Source: Sulfurovum sp. (GTDB taxonomy: Bacteria; Campylobacterota; Campylobacteria; Campylobacterales; Sulfurovaceae). Taken from it: a stretch of 64,000 nucleotides of DNA. Under the pieces are notes generated by a model, which saw only the letters and a list, made by a program, of their open reading frames with translations, searched no databases and was not told the origin of the DNA. Made by a program: the position numbers and the translations under genes. How positions within the stretch are numbered: the first letter of the stretch is position 1; each line of letters starts with the position of its first letter. The DNA is taken from assembly GCA_030826885.1 (NCBI GenBank), contig JAUUDF010000026.1:1-64000 (forward strand). The letters are read 5' to 3'. Below are positions 53,759-63,251 of this stretch, piece by piece.

Positions 53759-56239
53759 TTACACCTTTCTCATAGTTACTTTTCTGTATCTGGCGTTACC
53801 AAACAGACCATAGACATCTGCTGCACTTCTAAAGTCAGCCAGCGCAGTGATCTCTCCCTCCATACGGTCATCCACAATGACATCGACGGTGATGCTTCTT
53901 TCACCAAAGTCGATCTCTACCTTTTCTCCAAGCATCTCGGCCTTTGCCGGACTTGCATAAAGGCCAAAACCTTCGAAGATTTCATGCGCTTTGTCACTGA
54001 AGTCATTGAACTGTCTCTGCGGATTACAGCGATAGACGATTTCACCTTCAAGAACACTCTTTTCATCAAACGGTTCTACACTGATATCTTCTGCTTTACA
54101 AGTGATATTCTCCAGCGCATAGCCTCTGTTCTCGGTACCGTCATTAAGGTATCCGTTTGGCAGGTCGTCAAACTTCGCTGTTTTAAACCCTTTGTCTGTC
54201 GGCAGTTTCTCTGTCCAGTCAACTGTTAGCTCCGGCGCACCGGTAAGTACCTTCATCAGGTCGTTGAGCTCATACCCTTTAAACTCAAGCGCTGCATTCG
54301 TCGGTGTAACACGTTTGTGCATATTTGTCAGGGTACCTTCCTGCTGGTTCATTGCCGGCATATCAAGATCCCCGTCACCCAGTGCAGAGAGTCTGAAGTC
54401 ACCGTTTTCATTGTAACCAACGGTATAGCCTGTTGCTTCCTCGTCCAGGTCACAAATCAATGCCACGCCCAGAGAGTTTGTTTTCGGCGGAATCATCGCA
54501 ACGCGTACAGGTGTCGTCTGCTCGATAAGTGCAACAAGACGCGCAATGTTTTCTGCTTTTTCGTGGAAATAGAGATCTTCACCGATGATCATAGAAAAAC
54601 GCTCTTTTTTCTTCATCATCTTCTCAAATGTTTCGGCAAACGCATCACTCTCTTTGCCAAGAATCTCCACCAGACCGTTTCGCTCTACGGTAACCTCTTT
54701 TTCCACCATCTCAGGTACTTTCTTGGTTACCGTTTTCTCTTCACCGGTCTCTTCATCGATGACACTCTCTGTCACCTCTTTCATCACTTTTTCTTTAACC
54801 GTTTTCGTCGCTGTGGATTTGAAGCCGTCAAGGTACGCCTTTACCTCTTTTGGCAACTTCTCCTTGTCTGCAAAAAGATCGAGGATCAGATAGAGTGCTG
54901 CCTCTTCCTGTCCTACTTTGTGTGTCACAACCTCGACGTTCTTTCCGAATGTCGGTACCAGCGTATCGCCTACGGGGTGGAAGTAAAGTCCGGCACCTTT
55001 ATTCATTTTCTGAACGTTGTTGAATGCATAGCGTGCATTGGGGTTGTCGTTCCTCAACGCTGCTCCGATACTGATGACAAAGTCGGTCGCCATCACCTCT
55101 TTGAAGTCGTAACTGTAAAGTGACTGACCGGCTGCCTTGGCGTAGGTAGACAGGAATTTCTGGAAAGCACGTGCATCAGGGTTGACGAGTTTTACACCCA
55201 TCTTCTCTTTGAATGTCTGCAGCATCAACGCCTCTTCATTGGTAATGACAGAGTTGAAACGAATACTTTCCGCTTTTTTAAAGGCTTCTATCGCCGCGTT
55301 GAAAGCTGCTTCGTCTTTGCCTTCTATGCGGTTTTCAAAGTCATATCCGTAACGTCCTGCACCACAGAGTGACACATAGTTCCACTCATTGGTGACACGG
55401 TAGATCTTCTCGCTGCGGTCAAAGACGGAAGTGTGTTTCTTCTCATAGTAGATCTGACATCCCGAACTACAGTGTGCACAGGTTGCCGGTACACGCTCAA
55501 GCTCCCATGCGTTGGAAGCATAAACGAAATCACGGCCCGTCAATGCACCAACAGGACAAACCGCTGTACACTCACCACAGTCTGAACAGTCGGTAAAATC
55601 CGTACCGTTGCTTGGTGCGATGATAGACTTTTGCAGTTTGTTCCACATTGCGTAGGCATCTTTGGGCATCGTCTCTTTGTACGATTTGTCCAGGGCCTCT
55701 CCGCCTCTTTTAGTTGTCCCGATCGCTGCATCACCGATCATGTCTTTACAGACGGTCGTACAGCGTTCACAGACAATACACAGCCCGGCATCGTAATGGA
55801 GTACGGAACTCCAGTCTTTGACTTCACGCTTGGTATCGGGAATCGCATAGCTTTGGGAATCGACAGCAAGCTCCAGTGTATAGTTCTGCAGTTCACATTC
55901 CCCACTTTTGTCACAGACACCGCACTGCAACGGGTGGTTGACATCATACACTTCCATGATAGCACGGCGTTCGGCTAGGATGTTCGGCGTATCGACGGTG
56001 ATCTCCATTCCCTCCTTGACCTTGGCATTACAGGCATACACCTGTTTCCCGTCCGCTTCGACCAGACAGAGACGGCAGGCAAGTGTAGGGCTGCACCGTG
56101 TCAGGTAACAGATCGCCGGGATGAATACATCGTTCGCGCGTGCCGCATTGAGAATGTACTCACCCTCTTTTGCATGATATGTTTTGCCGTCAATGGTAAT
56201 GGCAACCATATTCTCTACTGTTTTTACTTCACTCATCAT
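53759..56239 (-). CDS. nuoG: second NuoG subunit (NuoG2) with an extra ferredoxin-like cluster
   Basis: An 826-residue NuoG-family protein. It has the [2Fe-2S] cysteines 44, 55, 58 and 70; the N5 set His102, Cys106, Cys109 and Cys115; then two complete ferredoxin motifs, Cys154/157/160/164 (CIVCERCTTVC) and Cys218/221/224/228 (CSDCGECTAVCPVG). This differs from canonical complex I, which has only one cluster there. Cysteines 254, 257, 261 and 292 match cluster N7. The C-terminal region (from 300) is the molybdopterin-oxidoreductase-like fold. It overlaps nuoG1 by 11 bp. Start ATG at 56239 or 56236. Confidence 0.92.
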   Translation of the reverse strand: MMSEVKTVENMVAITIDGKTYHAKEGEYILNAARANDVFIPAICYLTRCSPTLACRLCLVEADGKQVYACNAKVKEGMEITVDTPNILAERRAIMEVYDVNHPLQCGVCDKSGECELQNYTLELAVDSQSYAIPDTKREVKDWSSVLHYDAGLCIVCERCTTVCKDMIGDAAIGTTKRGGEALDKSYKETMPKDAYAMWNKLQKSIIAPSNGTDFTDCSDCGECTAVCPVGALTGRDFVYASNAWELERVPATCAHCSSGCQIYYEKKHTSVFDRSEKIYRVTNEWNYVSLCGAGRYGYDFENRIEGKDEAAFNAAIEAFKKAESIRFNSVITNEEALMLQTFKEKMGVKLVNPDARAFQKFLSTYAKAAGQSLYSYDFKEVMATDFVISIGAALRNDNPNARYAFNNVQKMNKGAGLYFHPVGDTLVPTFGKNVEVVTHKVGQEEAALYLILDLFADKEKLPKEVKAYLDGFKSTATKTVKEKVMKEVTESVIDEETGEEKTVTKKVPEMVEKEVTVERNGLVEILGKESDAFAETFEKMMKKKERFSMIIGEDLYFHEKAENIARLVALIEQTTPVRVAMIPPKTNSLGVALICDLDEEATGYTVGYNENGDFRLSALGDGDLDMPAMNQQEGTLTNMHKRVTPTNAALEFKGYELNDLMKVLTGAPELTVDWTEKLPTDKGFKTAKFDDLPNGYLNDGTENRGYALENITCKAEDISVEPFDEKSVLEGEIVYRCNPQRQFNDFSDKAHEIFEGFGLYASPAKAEMLGEKVEIDFGERSITVDVIVDDRMEGEITALADFRSAADVYGLFGNARYRKVTMRKV

Positions 56240-58505
56240 TGTTTCCTATATTGATTTTCTCATACACTAGTCTGCTAAATCTATAAGAGGATAGCAAAGA
56301 GGAACTTAATCCCATGTCAAATGTCGGATTAAGCGCTATGGTTCCCTTCATGTCTGTATCGATCTTAAACAGTCGTTCAAATACAACACCGTCAACCTCA
56401 AATCGAATATGTTCTCCCTCTTTCAGTTTGGCAGCAGCGGCAAACTGGGATGACCCCAGCAGTACCGGCTCATCTTCAAGCAGTTTCGCTTTGGCAGTGA
56501 AAGGAGAGAACTGATCGACCGGATCACAGCGGTAGACGATCGCTCCGTCAAAGGCTTCAATTTCTTCTATTTCATCAAGTTCGCAACCGCTCTCTACCTG
56601 CTGTGCATTCAGCAGATAACCGCGATGTTCTGTACCCACTGCATCGAAATACTCAGGCAGATCATCGAAAGCAGTTTTTACAAAGCCTTTCTCTTCAGGA
56701 AGCTGTACAGTATAGTCTATGGTGTATTTTGCACGCAGTCCCAGCGCATTGGCAATATCATTCAGTACATAACCACCGTAGGGAAGTGCCACATGCATAG
56801 GTACGACGCGTTTGTCAACAGTTGTCAGTGTACCCTCCTGCTGATTGAGTGCCGGCATATCGAGATCACCGTTACCCAGTGCTGAGAGGGTAAAGTCAGC
56901 TTTAACATCGTACCCTACGGTATAGCCTTCTGCCGCATCATCGAGATCACAGATAAGCGAAAGTCCCATGGCATTGCCTGCCGGCGGTACACAGATGACA
57001 TTGAACCCTGCATACGTCTCAAGCAGCGCAACCAGTTTTGCAATCTGCTCAGCACGCGGATGCATATAGAGGTCACTCCCTACAACCAAAGAGAAGCCGT
57101 GTTTTTTAATCAGTGACCGCTTGAGTGCATCGAGCTCCTCTTCACCCACATTACACTCGGCACTGAGATTACCTATGTCAAGGTCGTCCAATATGCCGCG
57201 AACACTCTGTGGCAACTCGGCATGCTCAAGCAGTGTATGTGCCAACAGGGCTGCGACACCCTCTTCACTGCCTACCTCATATTTAATGAACTGGGTTACA
57301 ATATGCTGCATCTCTGCATCTTCCATCGGATGCATGTACGCCACACGGGCACGATGCCACTTGCTCGCCATGTTGATATGGTATTTCACTGTCGGCGCAT
57401 CATTGTTCACACGGCTTCCAAACACAATAATCGCCTGCGATTCGGAAAGTCTCTTCAGGTCACCCCCGTACAGGTGTTTCCCCGTAACTTCACTGTATGC
57501 ACGCATAAAGCGCTGATAGGCACGTGCTTCATGAGAAACCAGTTTAAACCCGTACTTCTCTTTGAGTTTTTGCAGTATCAACGCCTCTTCGTTCGAAATC
57601 TGAGGTGCAACAATCACACTCTCCGCTTTTTTAAACGCTTCTACTGCTTTTGCAAAGGCTTCAGCATCTTTGCTTACCCCTTCGTTGGCATAGTCAAACC
57701 CGTATCGTCCTGCACCGCAGAGATTGGTAAATTCATACTCGTTGGTAACACGGTAAATTCGGTCACGCTTCACCTCATAATACATTTGGCATCCGCCGCC
57801 ACAATGTGGACATGCCGAAGGAATTTTGTTCAGTTCCCAGGCATTGGAGGTATATTTGAAATGGGTACTGACCAGTGCACCGACGGGGCAGACCGCTGCG
57901 GCATCACCCAGTGAGGCGTAGTTCTTCTCTTTTTTGACATTGATGATGGTCGAGCCGTATCCACCGAATTTGACTTTCAGAGCTTCATCACCCGTAATTT
58001 CGGTCGATACACGCACACACTTTTCACACATAATGCACAGCGCCGGATCGTAGGAGACATATCCCCAGTTCTCTACCGGCCTGTGCTGATCACGTGCCGT
58101 AAAGTTCTGCTGATCGACATCGAACTCCATGGTCTTGTTCTGCAGATCACACTCTCCGCTTTTGTCACATACACCGCACTCGAGCGGATGATTGACATCG
58201 TAAAGCTTCATAATGTTCTGGCGCTCTGTAAAAAGTGCCTCATTGTTGGTGGTAATCACGGCACCGTCGACCGCCTTCTCCTGACAGGAGAGGATCATGC
58301 CGTCGACTCCCTCCACATTGACCACACACATACGGCACGAGCCGATGGGCTGAACCTTCGTCAAATAACACATGGTCGGGATATAAATGTCATTCTCTCG
58401 GGCAATTTCAAGAATGGTTTTACCAAACGTACTTTTGCACACCTTGCCGTCAATCGTCACTGTGATCGGCTTGCCGGTATTGATTGAATTGTGTGTTGCG
58501 CCCAT
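56229..58505 (-). CDS. nuoG: NADH-quinone oxidoreductase subunit G (NuoG1)
   Basis: A 758-residue NuoG protein with canonical cluster ligands: [2Fe-2S] Cys46/57/60/74; N5 His106 and Cys110/113/119; N4 Cys157/160/163 (CIMCEKC) with Cys206 in AAVCPVGAL; and N7 Cys232/235/239/263. The remaining two-thirds is the inactive molybdopterin-like fold. The ATG at 58505 is chosen because a longer ORF from 58625 would run deep into the upstream gene. It and NuoG2 share long stretches of the same pattern, so they are a tandem duplication that has diverged. Confidence 0.94.
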   Translation of the reverse strand: MGATHNSINTGKPITVTIDGKVCKSTFGKTILEIARENDIYIPTMCYLTKVQPIGSCRMCVVNVEGVDGMILSCQEKAVDGAVITTNNEALFTERQNIMKLYDVNHPLECGVCDKSGECDLQNKTMEFDVDQQNFTARDQHRPVENWGYVSYDPALCIMCEKCVRVSTEITGDEALKVKFGGYGSTIINVKKEKNYASLGDAAAVCPVGALVSTHFKYTSNAWELNKIPSACPHCGGGCQMYYEVKRDRIYRVTNEYEFTNLCGAGRYGFDYANEGVSKDAEAFAKAVEAFKKAESVIVAPQISNEEALILQKLKEKYGFKLVSHEARAYQRFMRAYSEVTGKHLYGGDLKRLSESQAIIVFGSRVNNDAPTVKYHINMASKWHRARVAYMHPMEDAEMQHIVTQFIKYEVGSEEGVAALLAHTLLEHAELPQSVRGILDDLDIGNLSAECNVGEEELDALKRSLIKKHGFSLVVGSDLYMHPRAEQIAKLVALLETYAGFNVICVPPAGNAMGLSLICDLDDAAEGYTVGYDVKADFTLSALGNGDLDMPALNQQEGTLTTVDKRVVPMHVALPYGGYVLNDIANALGLRAKYTIDYTVQLPEEKGFVKTAFDDLPEYFDAVGTEHRGYLLNAQQVESGCELDEIEEIEAFDGAIVYRCDPVDQFSPFTAKAKLLEDEPVLLGSSQFAAAAKLKEGEHIRFEVDGVVFERLFKIDTDMKGTIALNPTFDMGLSSSLLSSYRFSRLVYEKINIGNNDE

Positions 58506-58506
58506 G

Positions 58507-60516
58507 TTACACCGCCACCATTGAGATATAGTAACATCGCATACAGCGTTCTGCCTCTGCGATTGCCTCTTCGCCGGTGAAGCCGAGATTGACCTCTTTG
58601 TTGTTGGTCTTTCGCTCTTCAACACTCAGTTTCTCGCTCACTGCTCTTGGCAGTCCCGGCATCCAGCCTGTAATTTTTTCATTCTTGTCATAGACTTTCA
58701 GCTTATTAAGGTGATCTTCCATGATCTCCTCATCTGTCAGACTGACTTTGCCATCATAGATGTAACGGCTGATAACCGATGCTGCACGTCTTGCCTGTCC
58801 GACCGCATTGACAATGGTCATCGGGCCGTATTCACAATCTCCTGCGGCAAAAAGCCCGGGACGTGAACTCATGAAATCTCTTCCGTTGGTAAGAATCGTA
58901 TTCCATGAGGTCAGCTCAATATTCCACTCTTCGGGCAGCAACTGCAGATCGGCAGACTGTGAAACCGCAGGAATCAGATAGTCACACTCAATCTCGAAGT
59001 CGGCTCCTTCAATCTTTTGAAGCTGAGGGCGTCCTCCGTCAGGGTCGGGTACCAGTTCAAAGCGGTTTACCTTGAGTTTGGTAATCTTCTCTCCATCATC
59101 GAAAATCTCTTCGATCGCTGAGTGAAAGATAAACTCTACCCCCTCTTCAACGGCCTCATGATACTCTTCATAGGTCGTATTTCGGATAATCGTCTTCTCA
59201 TCACGGCGATAGAGCATAATCACCTTTTTCGCACCTTCACGAATGGAACAGCGCACTACGTCCATCGAGGTAAATCCACCCCCGACACACACAACAACTT
59301 TGTCCTTGAGCTCATTGGATGCAGGCGATCCTATGCCATATTTGTTCCAAAGGTTCACCTTGTCAAGCATGGCAATCGCACCCCAGTAGCCACCCATTTT
59401 CGGATTTTCATTCGCTGCACGTACCTTTTTGGAAAGTCGTGTACCAAATGCCAGCAGGGTTGCATCGTATTCGGCATCGATCTCTTTAAGCCTCTCGGCA
59501 TCAACACGATGGTTGTTATGAATATGTACTGTCGGCAAATCGAGGACAAGCTGAATATCTTTGTTGTATTTCTCTACCGGCATACGGTACTCAGGTACCC
59601 CTACCGCAACTTCACCGCCATTCACCGGCAGCTCTTCAAAAATATCGACATGGATACCCTGAATACCGAGGTAGTATGCGGCTGTCAAACCCGCAGGCCC
59701 CGCACCAACTATTGCCACCTTCTTTCCGTCATTGCGCGGCGGCTGCACTTCGAACGGATGCTGCCACGGCAATGCATGATCCGTCTCGTAGTCCGCACCG
59801 ATACGTTTAAGCTCCATAATCGAAATAGGCTCATCGAGATTTGCACGCCGACAGGCATCTTCACAAGGATGCGGACAAACACGGCCGCAGGTGTGTGCCA
59901 GTGGCATGGTCTGACGGGTCGCGGCAAGCGAATCGGTAAAGATCATATCGCGTACACCCTCAATGTAGGCAGGAATATCCACATGCGCCGGACACATATC
60001 GGTACATGGTGCCGTCACTTTGGCAATGTATGAGGTATCGCCACCGTAATGTTTGGATGGTTGCTGCGCGTCGATACAGGTGTCAAACTGTCCCTTGTAA
60101 TGCTCCATCAAATCAAGAATAGGCTTGGGTACGGTTTTACCGATCTCACATTTGGACGTTGCCATCATCGTTTCGGAAACCTCTTTGAGGTGTGAAACAT
60201 CCTCATGTGAGCCCTCTCCCCGTGCGATCTTGTCAAGCAGATCGTACAGGATACGTCCGCCCCAACGCCCCGGTGCACAGCGTCCGCATGCTTCAGAATA
60301 CTCCTGATACTGTGCGGCATATTGCGATGCAAGTTCGACTGCGTCAATATCGTCATCGAATATCGCTACACCGTCCCATCCGATAAACGCTTTGGAACCG
60401 GTATCGGCATTATAGGTCTCAGGAAGCTTAAAAGCTGATTCTTTCCACTCGTCGACCGGTTTACCACGATTGTCGATAAACTCGTCCCTCCAAGTAGAGA
60501 ATACTACGCGTGACAT
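58507..60516 (-). CDS. NuoF C-terminal remnant fused to a GltD-type FAD/NAD(P) oxidoreductase
   Basis: A 669-residue protein in place of NuoF. Residues 74-146 match the C-terminal iron-sulfur domain of NuoF (ACGRCAPGRW, then MATSKCEIGKTVPKP), but the third cysteine of CxxCxxC is Gly83, leaving Cys77, Cys80 and Cys123. The NuoF FMN- and NADH-binding parts are missing. Residues 168-669 resemble the GltD small subunit: cysteines 171/175 and 210/214/218/222 for two [4Fe-4S] clusters, FAD motif GAGPAG (271-276), NAD(P) motif GGGFTSMD (412-419), and a C-terminal CMRC (658-661). It probably feeds electrons into complex I from NAD(P)H or accepts them from a ferredoxin. Confidence 0.88.
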   Translation of the reverse strand: MSRVVFSTWRDEFIDNRGKPVDEWKESAFKLPETYNADTGSKAFIGWDGVAIFDDDIDAVELASQYAAQYQEYSEACGRCAPGRWGGRILYDLLDKIARGEGSHEDVSHLKEVSETMMATSKCEIGKTVPKPILDLMEHYKGQFDTCIDAQQPSKHYGGDTSYIAKVTAPCTDMCPAHVDIPAYIEGVRDMIFTDSLAATRQTMPLAHTCGRVCPHPCEDACRRANLDEPISIMELKRIGADYETDHALPWQHPFEVQPPRNDGKKVAIVGAGPAGLTAAYYLGIQGIHVDIFEELPVNGGEVAVGVPEYRMPVEKYNKDIQLVLDLPTVHIHNNHRVDAERLKEIDAEYDATLLAFGTRLSKKVRAANENPKMGGYWGAIAMLDKVNLWNKYGIGSPASNELKDKVVVCVGGGFTSMDVVRCSIREGAKKVIMLYRRDEKTIIRNTTYEEYHEAVEEGVEFIFHSAIEEIFDDGEKITKLKVNRFELVPDPDGGRPQLQKIEGADFEIECDYLIPAVSQSADLQLLPEEWNIELTSWNTILTNGRDFMSSRPGLFAAGDCEYGPMTIVNAVGQARRAASVISRYIYDGKVSLTDEEIMEDHLNKLKVYDKNEKITGWMPGLPRAVSEKLSVEERKTNNKEVNLGFTGEEAIAEAERCMRCYYISMVAV

Positions 60517-61214
60517 TATTTAGCCTTTGCTTCGAGCAGCTTTTTTGCATCTGCTACGGACTCTTTGAAGTCACCTTTGAACGAGTACTTCTCCTCCATC
60601 ATCTGAATCTGCTCTTCGTTCATGTTCACGACATCCTCATACGTATAGATACCCTCACTGTTAAGCTTCTGCATATAGACTTTCCCTATGCCTTTGATCA
60701 GAGTCAGATCGTCACCTTTTTGTGTCTTATTTGCAGGTTGTTTTTCAGCTTTCGGTTTTTCGGAGGCTGCACTCTCTTTGGCTTTCTTTTCTGCTTCGGC
60801 TTTAGCCTTTGCCTCAGCTTCCGCCTTTGCTGCAGCCTCTTCCTGTACTTTTTTTTCTGCTTCAGCTTTAGCAGCCGCTTCAGCTTTTTCTTTTTCTGCA
60901 GCTTCTGCTGCTTCTTGAGCCGCTTTTTCCTCTGCTTCACGACGTGCCGCTTCTACCTTTTGAGCTCTCTCTTTACGTGTCTCTTCATCGACCTTTTTTA
61001 CGACAATGGTCCAGTCTACCTCGTTGAACTTGAGCGAGTTCATCAGGTCATGTCCGAGTGCCTTGATATAGTCCGCCGACTTCTGGATGTGGGAGAAATC
61101 ACCTACCTCAAACAGGAAAATGCCGACCTCGCCTACCTTGAGCCCCTGGTCGATCAGCTCTCCCATTCTGTCATAGAAATCATCATGTAAATGTCTTAAA
61201 TCATATCTTTTCAT
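60516..61214 (-). CDS. nuoE: HP1264-type NuoE-like subunit with coiled coil and helix-hairpin-helix domain
   Basis: A 232-residue protein. Residues 1-75 ([38 protein letters not shown] and [10 protein letters not shown]) match the HP1264 family, which replaces NuoE in epsilonproteobacteria and has none of its [2Fe-2S] cysteines. Residues 78-158 are an Ala/Glu/Lys-rich coiled coil. Residues 168-232 ([20 protein letters not shown]) form a helix-hairpin-helix domain of the kind found in DUF4332-like proteins. It lies 12 bp after nuoD and overlaps the next gene by one base. The tail may bind a partner or DNA. Confidence 0.86.
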   Translation of the reverse strand: MKRYDLRHLHDDFYDRMGELIDQGLKVGEVGIFLFEVGDFSHIQKSADYIKALGHDLMNSLKFNEVDWTIVVKKVDEETRKERAQKVEAARREAEEKAAQEAAEAAEKEKAEAAAKAEAEKKVQEEAAAKAEAEAKAKAEAEKKAKESAASEKPKAEKQPANKTQKGDDLTLIKGIGKVYMQKLNSEGIYTYEDVVNMNEEQIQMMEEKYSFKGDFKESVADAKKLLEAKAK

Positions 61215-61226
61215 ACGCTCTTCTCC

Positions 61227-62456
61227 TTATCGGTCGACTTCACCGAATACGATATTGGTCGAACCAATGATCGTAACGACATCCGCGATGTATGTGCCTA
61301 CAAGAATATCCTGCAGCAGTCCTGTATGGAAGAAGCTCGGTGCTCTACACTTGAGTCTGTAGGCATACGGCTCCCCTTCGGATTTAATGTAGAACCCAAG
61401 CTCACCTTTTGGAGACTCTGTCGGCACATAAACCTCGCCTTTAGGCGGTCTCATCCCCTGTGTTACCAGTACGAAATGCTGCATCAGGGCATAGTTCTGC
61501 GTCATGATCTCCTCTTTTGTTGCAGAGATATACTGCGGTGCATGTGCCATCAACTGAGGATCACTCTCTTTGTACATCTGTACCAGCTGACGCAGAATGC
61601 GTGTAGACTGATGTATCTCTTCCATATAGAGGCGGTAACGCCCGTAGGAGTCACATCTGTCACTGACAGGCACATCGAAATCGAGTTCACTGTAGAGTTC
61701 GTACGGCTCCTCTTTTCTGATGTCATACTCAACACCCGAACCACGCAGCATAATACCCGTACAGCCCCAGTTGAGCGCATCTTCGGCAGAGATCACCCCG
61801 ACATCTTCCAGACGCATACGCCAGATACGGTTCTCTGTCAGCAGGGCTTCATAGGTGTTTTTCACCTCTTTGTCCACCTTGTCACACCATGCAACCATAT
61901 TCTCAACCCAGCCCTCTGGCAGATCCAGCGGCACACCGCCAATACGTACAGCAGAATGGGTAAGTCTGGCACCACAGTAGTCTTCCATCAGATCCATTCC
62001 GAATTCACGTTCACGGAAGGCATAGAGGAATACAGACATCGCACCGACGTCAAGTGCATGTGTAGCAATGAAGAAGAGGTGGGAGATAACACGGTTGACC
62101 TCGAGCAGCATCGTACGAATTACCTGTGCACGTCTTGGCGCTTCAATACCCAAAAGTTTCTCTACTGCGAGTGCATAAGCATAGTTGTTCGACGTTGAGG
62201 CGATGTAATCAAGTCTGTCCGTTGTCGGCAGAAACTCGTTGTAGGTCATATTCTCCGCCATCTTTTCGATTCCTCTGTGGAGGTATCCGATGTCGGGGTA
62301 GGCCTTGACAACCTGCTCACCGTCGAGTTCGAGAACCAATCTAAGCTGACCGTGTGCAGAAGGGTGCTGTGGACCGAAGTTGATCACCATTGTGTTGTCG
62401 TCACGCTCAAAATTGAGGTTTTCGAAGAATGGTGTTAATTTATTTGGCTGTTGCAT
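61227..62456 (-). CDS. nuoD: NADH-quinone oxidoreductase subunit D
   Basis: NuoD forms the quinone-binding site with NuoB. The 409-residue protein has the histidine loop [20 protein letters not shown] and the tyrosine in [16 protein letters not shown]. It also has [37 protein letters not shown] and a C-terminal [18 protein letters not shown]. Length is normal and no NuoC fusion is present. It lies 9 bp after nuoC. Confidence 0.97.
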   Translation of the reverse strand: MQQPNKLTPFFENLNFERDDNTMVINFGPQHPSAHGQLRLVLELDGEQVVKAYPDIGYLHRGIEKMAENMTYNEFLPTTDRLDYIASTSNNYAYALAVEKLLGIEAPRRAQVIRTMLLEVNRVISHLFFIATHALDVGAMSVFLYAFREREFGMDLMEDYCGARLTHSAVRIGGVPLDLPEGWVENMVAWCDKVDKEVKNTYEALLTENRIWRMRLEDVGVISAEDALNWGCTGIMLRGSGVEYDIRKEEPYELYSELDFDVPVSDRCDSYGRYRLYMEEIHQSTRILRQLVQMYKESDPQLMAHAPQYISATKEEIMTQNYALMQHFVLVTQGMRPPKGEVYVPTESPKGELGFYIKSEGEPYAYRLKCRAPSFFHTGLLQDILVGTYIADVVTIIGSTNIVFGEVDR

Positions 62457-62465
62457 ACTCTCCCC

Positions 62466-63251
62466 TTACTTTCTCTGATCCAGTTGTTTACCGGCTTTTT
62501 TGTTATAGTCAACAAGCAGTGTTTCGCTATACTCGATAGGCTGCTCTTTTTCGCCTTCGGAGATATCCGCACCGAACGGTACTTCATAGCCGACTCTTGA
62601 GAAGCGCTTGGTGTCGTAACGGTCGATACGTGCTGGGTCACGGTTTTCAGGTCCGATGATGTCACGGTACTCTTTACCGAAGATTTTGTCGACCTCATAC
62701 CATGAAGCAAATTCGTCACCATGCAGCGGATAGGTTTTAAGCAGCGGATGCCCCTCCCAGTCGTCCGGCATCAGAATACGTTTGAGGAAAGGATGGTTGT
62801 TCACTTTGATACCGAACATATCGAACATTTCACGCTCTGCGAAATTCGCAGAATTAAATAGTGGCACAATAGACTCTATCGCTTCTCCTTCTTTCAGTCG
62901 ACAGACAATACGCACACGCTTGGCTTCTTTTATGTTAAGCAGTTGCCAGAAGAGTTCGAACTCTCCGTCTTTTGCCAGATAGTCCACTGCACTCTGCTCT
63001 GAACACTGGCTATAGCCGCACTGCTCTTTGAGGGTTTTGATGGCATCGAAGTTCTCCGCCGCATCGATATGGATGACAAGCTGTCCCACTTCAATGTAGC
63101 TCTCTTTGGCAAACGCTTTCATTGCTTCAACGACATCTGCAAAGTGGGTACCCGCTTCTACCGCTTCTCTGGGCACACGTGGTGCGACCCAGTATCTGTC
63201 CGTATAGTATGACTTCGCCTGTACATTGTCTTTGGGTGTATATTTTCTCAT
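62466..63251 (-). CDS. nuoC: NADH-quinone oxidoreductase subunit C
   Basis: NuoC is the 30-kDa-type structural subunit of complex I. The 261-residue protein has an N-terminal extension of about 40 residues and the family core ANFAEREMFDMFGIKVNNHP, then LMPDDWEGHPLLKTYPLHGD. A C-terminal extension follows (DTKRFSRVGYEVPFGADISE to RK). Its start overlaps the stop of nuoB by one base. Confidence 0.96.
   Translation of the reverse strand: MRKYTPKDNVQAKSYYTDRYWVAPRVPREAVEAGTHFADVVEAMKAFAKESYIEVGQLVIHIDAAENFDAIKTLKEQCGYSQCSEQSAVDYLAKDGEFELFWQLLNIKEAKRVRIVCRLKEGEAIESIVPLFNSANFAEREMFDMFGIKVNNHPFLKRILMPDDWEGHPLLKTYPLHGDEFASWYEVDKIFGKEYRDIIGPENRDPARIDRYDTKRFSRVGYEVPFGADISEGEKEQPIEYSETLLVDYNKKAGKQLDQRK

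Noticed and set aside
54317-55123. 268-residue plus-strand ORF opposite nuoG2
   Set aside because: Low-complexity Phe/His/Arg-rich translation antisense to NuoG2; no ribosome binding site.
53759-58505. Possibility that one of the two nuoG genes is a pseudogene
   Set aside because: Both frames are intact over 758 and 826 codons and keep full sets of cluster cysteines.
58506-58625. N-terminal extension of NuoG1 from 58625
   Set aside because: It would overlap the upstream gene by over 100 bp and adds residues unlike NuoG; the ATG at 58505 fits the family.
59122-60033. 303-residue plus-strand ORF opposite the GltD-like gene
   Set aside because: Fully antisense to a well-supported gene, and its sequence is rich in Cys, His and Arg with no recognisable domain.
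61326-62198. 290-residue plus-strand ORF opposite nuoD
   Set aside because: Antisense to a clear NuoD gene, with no family motifs; it is a by-product of codon bias in the real gene.
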